Shown: piece by piece, positions 7,078-15,701 of the stretch
Layout of the letters: each line of letters begins with the position of its first letter
How positions within the stretch are numbered: position 1 is the stretch's first letter
DNA from: Caldilineaceae bacterium
Lineage (GTDB): Bacteria > Chloroflexota > Anaerolineae > Caldilineales > Caldilineaceae
Assembly: GCA_020634755.1 (NCBI GenBank)
Contig: JACKBC010000008.1
Span: 62,001 to 126,000 of the forward strand
Direction of reading: 5' to 3'
Length of the DNA stretch: 64,000 nucleotides
Program-made: the position numbers and the translations under genes
The notes under the pieces: model-generated
What the model was told of the DNA's origin: nothing
Seen by the model: the letters and a program-made list of their open reading frames with translations, nothing else
Databases searched by the model: none

Positions 7078-9732
7078 CTACTCTGCTACACCGTTACTTG
7101 CTTTTACCTTTGTGCGGGGCCGTGGAGCGGCATGGCCATTGCCGTGGCTTGGTTCTGATGCATCAAAACGCTGCAAGCGCTGCAAAAGCTGATCAATGGT
7201 GTAGGGTTTTTGGAGAAACTGCACGGTCGGCTGGTTGAGCAGTTGCGAAGGCGCCTCATTTTCCGTATAGCCGGACATCAGAATTACCTTGGCTTCTGCA
7301 TCGATCTGCTTGATCAGGCGAATGGCTTCATTGCCGCTCATGACCGGCATACGCATGTCCAGCAGCGTTACGCTAATGGATTGGTGATGCATCCGAAAAA
7401 TCTCGACGGCTTCCTGGCCATTCGCCGCCGCGAGCACATTGATGCCCTGAGCCGTCAGCGCATCGCAGACCATTTCGCGGATATATTCTTCATCTTCGGC
7501 AATGAGTACGGTTGTGCCTTGAATTGTGGCCGGCTGTATGTCCATGTGCGATTTTTTCGACTCTTGAACAGCCGCCGGGAAAAACAGGCGGAATGAGCTG
7601 CCGTTGCCCAACTCGCTAATCACTTGAATGCCGCCCTGAAGCGCTTTGGCAATACCCAACGTGGCCGACAGCCCCAAGCCGCTGCCAAAATCCTTGGTGC
7701 TAAAGAAGGGGTCAAATATCTGTTTGAGCGTCTCCATGCCCATGCCAGAGCCATTATCGCGGACTTCTAAACAAATATAGGGTTGGCTCAAAGGCAAATC
7801 GTCGTTAAAAATATAGGAAACACAGCTCGTTTCAGACGCCTCTGCCAGCAGGTTGTGGGACGAAATTGCGCGCGTCGCAATATGCACGTGGCCCATTTCC
7901 GCCACAATCGATTCAGCGGCATTGATAACCAGATTCATCACTACCTGCTGCACCTGCCCCTTGTCGGCGCGGATGGTGGAAAGAGTGGGGTCTAGATCAA
8001 ATGCCAGATGCACATGCGGTGGCAATACCGTCTCCAGCAGCCCCGAATTTTCCAGAATCAGCTCATTGATATTAAAAACCTCTATGCGAAACTGGCCTTT
8101 GCCCGCATAGGCCAACAGCTGGCGCGTCAGGTCCGCCGCACGTTCTGCCGCCTTAATCGTCTTATCGACATGCGAAAAAGCGGGACTCTCCGCCGTCAAT
8201 TTACCCAATGCCAACGAACCATGGCCCATAATGGCAGCCAACAGATTATTAAAATCGTGGGCAATGCCGCCAGCCAACACGCCCAGCGACTTCATTTTTT
8301 GTGCCTGGCGCAACGCCTCATCCGACTGTTTGCGCTCGGTCAGATCGCGAAATACGCACACCCACTCTTGTCCACTAATTTGGGAAACAAACATCTCTTC
8401 ATAAAACTGGCTGCCATCTTGGCGCAACCCCAATATTTCACCCCGCCACATGCCCTGCTCTTGCACATGCGGCAAAATCTCTGTGGTAATGCGCTGCACT
8501 TCTTTGGGTGCGCTAAGCTGACGCCAGGGCATGCCAATGACTTTCTCTGCCGCCACATAGCCATGCATCTGCGCCAATGCCTGATTCACATAGGTGAAAT
8601 TACCGTCCTGCACAATGGCCATGCCGTCAATGGCAGCTTCCATGGCCGACAGATGTTGGCGCAGCGAATTCTCGCGGTCAACGACGGCTCTGTGCATCTG
8701 CGTAAAGGAGGAAATGAGCGAACTAATTTCTACACTCTGGCTTTCCATTTTGGGCAAAGCAGGCAGCGGCGCCCCCTGCCCCAAAGCCAGCGCCGCGTCT
8801 GCCAATTTGCGCACGGGGTTTGTCAAGCTGCGGGCGAGCAAATAAGCCAACGCCAAGCTCAACAGAATGCTTCCAATGAGCGACAAGGCGGTTAAGTTGC
8901 GCAGTGAAACGGACGAGGCTAAAATTTCGCGCTCTGGGCGCTCCACGACAATGGTCCAGCCAAAGTTGGGCACGGGCGCATAACCGGCCACGCGCGCTGC
9001 ACCGTCCACAGTATATTGGGCTGCGCCAAAAGTAGCCGGCAGTCCGCCCGACGGCAGATTGATCCACGACGTGTAGTCCAAACGGCGTGCGGCCTCCGCC
9101 CCATCGGGATGAATGAGCACATGCCCCGTTTCATCCAGCACAAAAGCCACTGCGCCCCCAATATTGATCGATTCCAACGAGCTGGCCAGGCTGGGAAACG
9201 CCACCGGACTCCCCAAAACCCCCACCTGTACACCATCAGCATTGCGAATGGGAGTGTGGACGTGCAAAATCAGGTTATCATTAAAAAGCGCGGGGAAAAC
9301 GACCCAAGACTGTTTCCCTTGGGCCGCGCGCTGGTAGGATGGCACATGCGCAATCGAAACCAGCGGTGAATCCTTGCCGGCCACCTGCAACTGTCCATTC
9401 ATATCGGCCACGGCCAACTGGCCATATATGTAATACTGCACATAGAGCTGGCGTAAAAGCGGCAGCTGTTTTTCTGGGTCCATGCTCACAATTTCAGGCA
9501 GCGACGCAATCACGCGTGAATCTTTCAGCAGCTCGATTAAGCGGTTGTCCAGCTCTACAGAAAGGCCGCGCGCCAACCCCATCAATTCGCGTTGGGATTG
9601 ATGCAGCAATTCCTGGCGCTCGGTCTGCAACAAACGCAATGTGACCGCCGAAAAAGGCAGTACGCCTATTAATACGAGCACTAGAAAAAAGCGAGTTTGG
9701 AGACTCTTAAAAAATGTAGATTTCCGCATCAT
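7078..9732 (-). CDS. Membrane hybrid sensor histidine kinase with PAS and receiver domains
   Basis: An 884-residue hybrid kinase. Order: membrane helix (about 12-32), large extracytoplasmic Cache-like sensor (33-280), second helix (283-303), HAMP (about 300-350), PAS (about 362-468), HisKA with phospho-acceptor His492 in GGIAHDFNNLLAA, ATPase domain with DNGSGMG and GSGLGLS (about 595-720), then a C-terminal receiver with likely phospho-Asp792 in LLDMRMPVMSG and Lys842 in QKPY. It has no DNA-binding output, so it must pass phosphate to another protein. It lies 113 bp downstream of a binding-lipoprotein gene on the same strand, which may deliver its ligand. Confidence 0.92.
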   Translation of the reverse strand: MMRKSTFFKSLQTRFFLVLVLIGVLPFSAVTLRLLQTERQELLHQSQRELMGLARGLSVELDNRLIELLKDSRVIASLPEIVSMDPEKQLPLLRQLYVQYYIYGQLAVADMNGQLQVAGKDSPLVSIAHVPSYQRAAQGKQSWVVFPALFNDNLILHVHTPIRNADGVQVGVLGSPVAFPSLASSLESINIGGAVAFVLDETGHVLIHPDGAEAARRLDYTSWINLPSGGLPATFGAAQYTVDGAARVAGYAPVPNFGWTIVVERPEREILASSVSLRNLTALSLIGSILLSLALAYLLARSLTNPVRKLADAALALGQGAPLPALPKMESQSVEISSLISSFTQMHRAVVDRENSLRQHLSAMEAAIDGMAIVQDGNFTYVNQALAQMHGYVAAEKVIGMPWRQLSAPKEVQRITTEILPHVQEQGMWRGEILGLRQDGSQFYEEMFVSQISGQEWVCVFRDLTERKQSDEALRQAQKMKSLGVLAGGIAHDFNNLLAAIMGHGSLALGKLTAESPAFSHVDKTIKAAERAADLTRQLLAYAGKGQFRIEVFNINELILENSGLLETVLPPHVHLAFDLDPTLSTIRADKGQVQQVVMNLVINAAESIVAEMGHVHIATRAISSHNLLAEASETSCVSYIFNDDLPLSQPYICLEVRDNGSGMGMETLKQIFDPFFSTKDFGSGLGLSATLGIAKALQGGIQVISELGNGSSFRLFFPAAVQESKKSHMDIQPATIQGTTVLIAEDEEYIREMVCDALTAQGINVLAAANGQEAVEIFRMHHQSISVTLLDMRMPVMSGNEAIRLIKQIDAEAKVILMSGYTENEAPSQLLNQPTVQFLQKPYTIDQLLQRLQRFDASEPSHGNGHAAPRPRTKVKASNGVAE

Positions 9733-9845
9733 TATACAATTTCAAATCTGACGTCGCGCCTATGGACCATCGGAAGGAAACAGCATGGCTAACCGGGCAA
9801 TTTTTCCTCTGGGCTCCAGCTTCGCCAGAGGCCTAAACCCTAAAT

Positions 9846-11105
9846 TTACTGACCGGGCGCATTGGGCAGTGGCGCTAAAATCAATTTGCCCTGCTGCCAT
9901 TGCGCCATGGTATAGTCGGACGGGGTAAAGGCATTGCGACTTTCACGCGTAAATGGAGCAGAATACTCTTTGAGAATACCCCTATACTTTGTTTTTAATC
10001 CCTCCAAAGCTTGAACCACGGCCAAGGCGTCGGCAGATTGCGCCTGTTCAATCCCTAAAGCCAAAAGCTGAACGCCATCATAACCGCGCGCAACCCCCTC
10101 CCAATTTGCGGTCGCTTGGGGGTCCGCGGCGCCAAAGCGCGTGCGATAGGCCTCAATCAGCGCGGTTTGAGCCGGATTTGAATACTCGAAAAGCGCTTTG
10201 GGTTGCAGAATGTAAACGCCATTGATGGCTGTGACTCCAGCCCTCTCGGTGAAATTTCCGGCTTTGGAAGTTGGATGGCCAACAACCGGCACCTTCCAGC
10301 CCAATGCTTCCGTGGAGCGCACAATTGCCGCCGCTTCATCAGAGCGCGCCACCATAATGAGGGCATCAGCACCGGCCTGGCGCAGCCTATCCACCTCGTT
10401 TACAATGTCCGGTTCGCCCACCGCAAAGCGCTGCACCAGCGGCGCAGTGACGCCAAACTGGGCCAGCATGTCGCCAAGTCCAGTCAGCGCAGAATCGCCC
10501 CACGCGCTATCCTCAACCAAAATGGCCGGTTTTTGCGCATGCAGCGTTTCAACGGTAAATTCGGCGATCAGCAGCATGACATCTTTATCGGCGGCAGCCA
10601 AACAGAAAGTCAAATTGGGATCATAGCCATTCTTAAGAATCGTGGGGATTGTAGCCCATGTATTTACATACAGTATATTGTGTGCGTGCAGTTCGTCGAG
10701 ATAATCCAAAATCACCGTATCGTAAATACCACCCAGAATCGCCAACACGCCTTCAGCGGCCAGTTCAGTGGCGGCCTGTTCACCTGCGGCTGAATCATCA
10801 CCCACATTGCGCATTAATATCTCAATGGGGCGCCCCAAAACGCCACCCTTGGCATTAATTTCATCGGCAGCCAACAGCATGCCGCGCCAGGTTGATTCGC
10901 CAGACGCAGCCAAAGGTCCCGTAAAAGGCGCAATGATGCCAATCTTTATCGGTTTTTGGGCATCAGGAGAGGATGAGAGCGTATTACAGCTCGTCAGGAG
11001 AAATATTAGTGGTAAAACAAGGAGCAGTAAACAATTAGCGCGCGAGTGACACGTCATGCAACAAAGTGGCCATTGAATATTCCATTGCAAACGGCCCAAA
11101 TTCAT
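9846..11105 (-). CDS. Leu/Ile/Val-type (Peripla_BP_6) substrate-binding lipoprotein
   Basis: A 419-residue protein with a signal ending in the lipobox LLTSC (Cys40). The mature part has the type I periplasmic-binding fold: IGIIAPFTGPLAASGE, then GVLGRPIEILMRN and a central ALIMVARSDEAAAIVRS. Such proteins bind amino acids, amides or urea. AAGGGAATTTAT precedes the ATG at 11105. A later Met in MTCHSRA has no ribosome site. There are no transporter genes beside it. The next gene on the strand is a sensor kinase, so a sensing role is more likely than import. Ligand unknown. Confidence 0.87.
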   Translation of the reverse strand: MNLGRLQWNIQWPLCCMTCHSRANCLLLLVLPLIFLLTSCNTLSSSPDAQKPIKIGIIAPFTGPLAASGESTWRGMLLAADEINAKGGVLGRPIEILMRNVGDDSAAGEQAATELAAEGVLAILGGIYDTVILDYLDELHAHNILYVNTWATIPTILKNGYDPNLTFCLAAADKDVMLLIAEFTVETLHAQKPAILVEDSAWGDSALTGLGDMLAQFGVTAPLVQRFAVGEPDIVNEVDRLRQAGADALIMVARSDEAAAIVRSTEALGWKVPVVGHPTSKAGNFTERAGVTAINGVYILQPKALFEYSNPAQTALIEAYRTRFGAADPQATANWEGVARGYDGVQLLALGIEQAQSADALAVVQALEGLKTKYRGILKEYSAPFTRESRNAFTPSDYTMAQWQQGKLILAPLPNAPGQ

Positions 11106-11443
11106 ATAAATTCCCTTATCAAATTCTTACGGTTTGGTCTATCTTTTAGCATATCACATATTTTTGACGTTGTCACCACCCAAAATGACGCGGGAATAAT
11201 TTTGCCAGTAGATTATGGCTACTTAAGCATATCCAAATCTCAATTGCTAACCGCAATGGGGACAAATCTTATTTGTGACTATCCATCCGTAGCCTGAGAC
11301 TTCGGCGTGAGTTCAGTCGTTCGCAAAGTGGTTGCAGGGCAACAACGCTTGTCGAAGGCATAGGTGGGCTTGCCGCTTTGCGGCCACTTCGTGAACTGAC
11401 AAGCTCAGCCCCCGAGCACCAGGATAGTTACTCTTTTTTACTG
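11106..11443. other. AT-rich intergenic region
   Basis: No gene seen. The left half is AT-rich and probably holds the promoter of the minus-strand binding-protein/kinase pair. The right half (11290-11415) carries TTGTCGAAGG and GACAAGCTCAG fragments of the dispersed CTGAGCTTGTCGAAG repeat. Confidence 0.45.
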
Positions 11444-12649
11444 CTAAATCTGCGCCAGCGCTTGCGCCATATCGGCCAGGAGATCCGCCGTATCCTCAAT
11501 GCCCAGGCACAAGCGAATTAGTTCATCCCGAATGCCCAATCGCAGTCGTTCTTCCGGCGACACATTTGCATAGCCCATTAAGGCCAGCGGGCTGATCATG
11601 CTCTCCACGCCGCCCAGGCTAGGACCAATCGTGGGAATTTCCAAAGCATTTAAGAACCGGTATGCATCTTCGGCGTCGCCTTCAATCTCAAAACTGACCA
11701 CTCCACCATACCCCGTCATTGTGGCCTGCGCCACATCATGATCGCGGTGCGATTCCAACCCCGGATACCAGACGCGGCGCACTTTGGGATGCTCTTCTAA
11801 AAAGCGGGCGATGGCCAGCCCATTGCTATTTTGCTGCGCCACGCGCAGCGCCAAGGTTTTGACGCCTCGCAATATCAAATAGGCGGCATGCGGATCGGCT
11901 ACGTGACCAAGCAGCGCTTGCGCCTGCCGCAGACGGTCAATCAGCCGATAGCTGCCCACAATGGCCCCCGCCATCAGATCATTATGACCGGCCAGATATT
12001 TGGTTACACTGTGCAGCACCAGATCAATCCCATACGTCAGCGGCTGTGCGTTGACAGGTGTGGCCAACGTGTTGTCAATTGCCGTGAGCACGTTGTGCCG
12101 CTTCCCCATAGCGGCCAATTTTGCCAAATCCATGCAGCTTAGAAAGGGGTTCGTCGGCGACTCGGACAAAATCAGCTTTGTATTGGGCCGAATCGCTTGC
12201 TCCATTTGGTCATAATCACCACAGCAGACGACCGACGCTTCAATCCCAAAGCGGGGCAAAAATTCTTCACAAAAGACCAGCGTACCGTGATAGCTTTCGT
12301 TGGTCAAAATCAGGTGATCGCCCTGCTGCAAAAGCGTGAGTAACATAGCCGTTACAGCCGCCATACCGCTGCTGACCAAAATGGCGTCATCGCCTTTGTC
12401 CAAGGCGGCCAGCTTGGCCTCGACGGCGCGCACCGTTGGGTTGCCGTAGCGCCCGTATTCCTCGCGCTCGATCTGCTCCCAAAACATGCGCTCTTCGGTG
12501 TAATCGCGCAACTCTTGGGCGGTGTTGAATGTATATACGGCGGTCTGTACAATGGGGACAGTGAGGCTGTGGTGGGCGCGAAAGCGTTTTTCCCCGGCAT
12601 GAACGGCGGCCGTAGATGATGCGTTATTGGTAAGTGGGCTATTAGTCAT
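11444..12649 (-). CDS. Cys/Met metabolism PLP-dependent enzyme (cystathionine gamma-synthase/lyase family)
   Basis: A 401-residue fold-type I PLP enzyme. Lys217 in HSVTKYLAGHND is the Schiff-base lysine. The PLP-phosphate loop SSGMAAV (about 93-99) and the YGRYGNPT segment (about 65-72) are typical. The family includes cystathionine gamma-synthase, gamma- and beta-lyases, methionine gamma-lyase and O-acyl-homoserine sulfhydrylase. Sequence alone does not settle which, and no met or cys gene is adjacent. Length is normal. It is followed by the promoter-less-looking R3 gap and an unrelated osmC gene. Confidence 0.9.
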   Translation of the reverse strand: MTNSPLTNNASSTAAVHAGEKRFRAHHSLTVPIVQTAVYTFNTAQELRDYTEERMFWEQIEREEYGRYGNPTVRAVEAKLAALDKGDDAILVSSGMAAVTAMLLTLLQQGDHLILTNESYHGTLVFCEEFLPRFGIEASVVCCGDYDQMEQAIRPNTKLILSESPTNPFLSCMDLAKLAAMGKRHNVLTAIDNTLATPVNAQPLTYGIDLVLHSVTKYLAGHNDLMAGAIVGSYRLIDRLRQAQALLGHVADPHAAYLILRGVKTLALRVAQQNSNGLAIARFLEEHPKVRRVWYPGLESHRDHDVAQATMTGYGGVVSFEIEGDAEDAYRFLNALEIPTIGPSLGGVESMISPLALMGYANVSPEERLRLGIRDELIRLCLGIEDTADLLADMAQALAQI

Positions 12650-12702
12650 GGGTTATAATAATAGACCCGACACCTACGAAGATGCCGGGCTATATTCATA
12701 GA

Positions 12703-12780
12703 ACTTACGCAAGCCGAGAGGAGAACTTGCCAGGTCAGCTATGCTATGCTTCCCTGGCGATCCACCGCCGTTGCGTAAGT
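12703..12780. repeat. R3 element, 78 bp copy with inverted ends
   Basis: It begins ACTTACGCA and ends TGCGTAAGT (perfect 9 bp inverted ends). The 9-mer ATTCATAGA occurs directly before it (12694-12702) and again at 12785-12793, which may be a target-site duplication if the right end is four bases further out. The second 78 bp copy is at 51597-51674. Confidence 0.65.
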
Positions 12781-12910
12781 CGTGATTCATAGAAACGGGA
12801 ATCAAGTTGGAAGCTCGACCGCCACGTGATTCCGTGGCGCTACATGACGACCATTCGTTATCTACTCATATACAGTCATGTACTCATTGCATTTACAACA
12901 AAATCGCGGC

Positions 12911-13330
12911 TTAGCCAGCCAACGAAGCATTCAGCACGATTTCGCCCACACCGGCCAGCGCCTTGGAAACAGGACAGCCGGCTTTGGCTTCATTGGCCAA
13001 TTTTTCAAACTCTTCCGCACCCAAACCGGGCACGTCTGCCGTGCAGGTGAGCACAATTTTGGTAATCGCCGGACCAGCGCCCAAATGTACCTCGGCCTTT
13101 GTATTAATGTTGTTGGGCGTGTAATTGGCATTGCCGAGAAGCGCCGACAGAAACATGGAATAGCAGCCGGCGTGCGCGGCGCCAATCAACTCTTCAGGAT
13201 TGGTGCCCGGGCCAGTTTCAAAGCGCGAAGCAAATGTAAATGGTCCCTCATAGCTGGTCCCCACCTTCATGGTACCGGCGCCCTCTTTCAAAGAGCCTTT
13301 CCACGTTGCCTCAGAATTACTTACAGCCAT
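12911..13330 (-). CDS. OsmC-family peroxiredoxin
   Basis: A 139-residue OsmC/Ohr-type thiol peroxidase that reduces organic hydroperoxides. The two family cysteines are Cys56 in AAHAGCYSMFLSALL and Cys119 in EAKAGCPVSKAL. The start at 13330 is chosen because AAAGGAGAAAATA directly precedes that ATG and the family starts here. The frame upstream of it is open but uncoded. Length and motifs are normal. It ends 174 bp before the oxygen-sensitive PFOR gene begins its tail, on the same strand. A protective link is plausible but not shown. Confidence 0.92.
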   Translation of the reverse strand: MAVSNSEATWKGSLKEGAGTMKVGTSYEGPFTFASRFETGPGTNPEELIGAAHAGCYSMFLSALLGNANYTPNNINTKAEVHLGAGPAITKIVLTCTADVPGLGAEEFEKLANEAKAGCPVSKALAGVGEIVLNASLAG

Positions 13331-13504
13331 TATTTTCTCCTTTAATCTGTTTACTTTTTTTAGCTGTCTAGCCAATCGGCTCCTCAGCTTGTCAGTAGAT
13401 GCAATTTGCAAAACAATCAGGTAATCGGTTTCGGCGAGCAGCATGATCTGCCGCCGAAACCGATAAATATCAACGCGCCATTGGGGTCACGCGACCCGCG
13501 TCGA

Positions 13505-15475
13505 TTACTCGCCGCGTGCTTTGGCCGCCGCGCGCGCCTTGGCTTCGGCAATACGCGCTTTGGCTGCATCGCTGAGACCGGAGCCAGCTTTGGGCGCTTC
13601 GGCGCTGCCGCCATTCTTGGCAGCGGCGGCCTTGGCTTTGGCTTGGGCAATCCGCTCGGCAGCCTTATCGCTGGTTGGGGCCTCGCCTCCTTTGCCCTTG
13701 GCAGCGGCCATTGCTTTGGCCTGGGCAATGCGCTCGGCGGCTTTACTGCTGCCACCAGCAGGTGCGGCGCTCACTTCATCTTTGCTTTTGAGCAGACCCG
13801 CCAGGTCCTGCAACATGTGCCAGTTGCTCAACCGACCAGCTTCAGCAGCCAAAATCATGTCGCTTGGTTTGCCTTGCTTACTAAAATGGGCGCCAAAACG
13901 ACCTTCGCCACGTGCAAAATCGACAAAGGTAAAAGGCTCCTTGGTCTTGGGATCGATGTACCAATCCTCATTGACATTGGGATTGCCTTTGAGATCCAGC
14001 CGCTCGCGGAACGTCTCACCCTTGCGCGGATCGTAGACCATCATGGGAAACGCTCGGCTATCCACGGCGGCCTTGGCGCGCTGGGCTGCTTCGTGGTCGC
14101 CCACACCGTGCTCAGGCTGGCAGGTCGTAAAGACGCTAATCAGCGCCGGACCTTCGTATTCGTTGGCTTCCATGACCACGCGGTAAAAGTGATTCATGTG
14201 GGCGGCGGTGGTTTGCGCCACATACACATTGGGGTGCATCATGGCGATCTGCGCAATTTCTTTGCGCGCCTCACTTTTGCCCAGCTCTTCCTTACCAAAC
14301 GGGCTCATTTTTGTGCCCTGGCCGGTAAAGGTGCCCGTGGAGGATTGCCCCCCCGTGTTGGAATAGACCTGCGTATCCAACACCAGCACTTTGATATTCA
14401 TGCCGCTGGCCAACATGCGGCTCAACGCGCCAAAACCAATATCGAGCATGGCGCCGTCACCGCCAATCACCCAGAGCTTTTTATCTTGCCAGCCCATCTG
14501 GTCCCAGCGGGCGCGCACGCCCATGGCGTCGGTCGGGCCATTTTCAAAGAGCGAATTGGTCCACGAAACGCCCCAAGGGTTAAATGGATAGGTGCTGCCA
14601 TAGACGGTGGAGCAGCCGGTGGAGTTGATAATGCCAATATTTTCCTGACCCACCTGGAAGGCGGTGGCGGCCATCCACATGCGCAGCGCCGTGGCCTCAC
14701 CACAGCCAGCACAGGAACCGGCGCCGCCCACGTAGAGCAAGCTGCGGTCGGCCAGCATCATATCCACCAACACGCGCTCGTTGATAAAGCGTTCCGGCGT
14801 GTGGGGCAGTTCACGGAAGAAATCAAAAGCGTGCTGATAACGCGGCACGGTTTCATCTTCTTTTTGGATCATCTTCAGGGCGTTATAGCCCAAGTCGGCA
14901 CAGACCTGCACACATTCAGCACAGCCTTTGCATTTGGTCGGATCAATGAAAATGCCAAACTTACCGCCGGAGCCTTCTTCTTTCTTCTCCGGCACGTTAT
15001 AGAATTTGTTGGTAATGGCCCACTGTTCGCCGAGCCAGTTCTGGCGTTCGGCATCGGTTTCAGAGAGCGCCAAATCCAACACATTGGTCTCCACCACTTT
15101 GCCCAGAATGGCCGTATCGGGGCATTCGGTCACGCAGGTCATGCAGGCCACACAGTTGCTGTGGTTAAATTCAGGAATTTCGGGGGCAATGTACGAAAAG
15201 TCGCGATAGACGCCCGTACCGGCGGGAATCAGCGAGCGCGCCACGCTGAGGTCGGCGGGCAGGCGGTCATCGTCACCTTCGTTATAAGCGTCAATGATGC
15301 GCGCATTGAAGTCCTCGGCATATGCGCGCAGATCTAACTCGAATACCGAGCTAGCAATCTCCTGCGCCTGGTGCTGATTGCCGTTGGCGGCTTCCTTTAC
15401 CAGTGAGTCTAAATTGGCAGCGCCATTCTGCTTTACAGCAGGTTCGTCATCAATCAGAAAAATGGGATTAGCCAT
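13505..15475 (-). CDS. Pyruvate:ferredoxin oxidoreductase, ferredoxin-beta protein with Ala/Lys repeat tail
   Basis: Second half of a split PFOR, 656 residues. Two [4Fe-4S] ferredoxin motifs: Cys108/111/114/118 and Cys182/185/188/192. Then the thiamine-diphosphate domain VI: proximal-cluster cysteines in GSCAGCGEA (255, 258), STGCST (288) and TTCQPEH (452), the GGDGAML motif at 339-344 and NTGGQSSTGTF. It oxidises pyruvate with CoA and reduces ferredoxin. The last 80 residues are not PFOR: three copies of a helical A(E/R)RIA(Q/E)AKA unit starting near 580, 605 and 640. It lies 226 bp behind the alpha-gamma gene on the same strand. Confidence 0.93.
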   Translation of the reverse strand: MANPIFLIDDEPAVKQNGAANLDSLVKEAANGNQHQAQEIASSVFELDLRAYAEDFNARIIDAYNEGDDDRLPADLSVARSLIPAGTGVYRDFSYIAPEIPEFNHSNCVACMTCVTECPDTAILGKVVETNVLDLALSETDAERQNWLGEQWAITNKFYNVPEKKEEGSGGKFGIFIDPTKCKGCAECVQVCADLGYNALKMIQKEDETVPRYQHAFDFFRELPHTPERFINERVLVDMMLADRSLLYVGGAGSCAGCGEATALRMWMAATAFQVGQENIGIINSTGCSTVYGSTYPFNPWGVSWTNSLFENGPTDAMGVRARWDQMGWQDKKLWVIGGDGAMLDIGFGALSRMLASGMNIKVLVLDTQVYSNTGGQSSTGTFTGQGTKMSPFGKEELGKSEARKEIAQIAMMHPNVYVAQTTAAHMNHFYRVVMEANEYEGPALISVFTTCQPEHGVGDHEAAQRAKAAVDSRAFPMMVYDPRKGETFRERLDLKGNPNVNEDWYIDPKTKEPFTFVDFARGEGRFGAHFSKQGKPSDMILAAEAGRLSNWHMLQDLAGLLKSKDEVSAAPAGGSSKAAERIAQAKAMAAAKGKGGEAPTSDKAAERIAQAKAKAAAAKNGGSAEAPKAGSGLSDAAKARIAEAKARAAAKARGE

Positions 15476-15611
15476 TGATTCATGTTCTCCTAGTTGTCTG
15501 GCCGCTTTATTGGTCGCTCATCAATTGAACGTGTGAAAATGCAACAATTTTTCATCAGCAATGTTTTGGCCGAAAAATCATCGGTTTGCACACGTTTCAC
15601 AGACGAGCCTC

Positions 15612-15660
15612 ATTTTTAGAAATCCGCATAATTTTTGCTTGGGTCGTGATTTCTAAAAAT
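15612..15660. repeat. Perfect 13 bp inverted repeat between the two PFOR genes
   Basis: ATTTTTAGAAATC (15612-15624) and GATTTCTAAAAAT (15648-15660) flank a 23-base loop in the 226 bp gap. It could be an mRNA processing or attenuation stem that sets the ratio of the two PFOR proteins, or a mobile hairpin. A similar A/T-rich stem with the same loop length is at 39512-39566. Confidence 0.55.
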
Positions 15661-15701
15661 CAAATGTTCGCGGCACTAGTCGGCATTCTGTTAATCGCTC
15701 T

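Noticed and set aside
8008..8895. 295-codon plus frame inside the hybrid kinase gene
   Set aside because: The kinase on the minus strand is complete through PAS, HisKA and receiver. The plus frame is a shadow.
11046..11297. 83-codon plus frame near the binding-lipoprotein start
   Set aside because: AT-rich, overlaps the promoter region of the minus-strand gene, with no ribosome site or recognisable protein.
13406..15337. 643-codon open frame on the plus strand across the PFOR ferredoxin-beta gene
   Set aside because: Antisense shadow: the minus strand encodes an intact PFOR with all cluster and TPP motifs. The His/Gly/Ala-rich plus translation fits no family.
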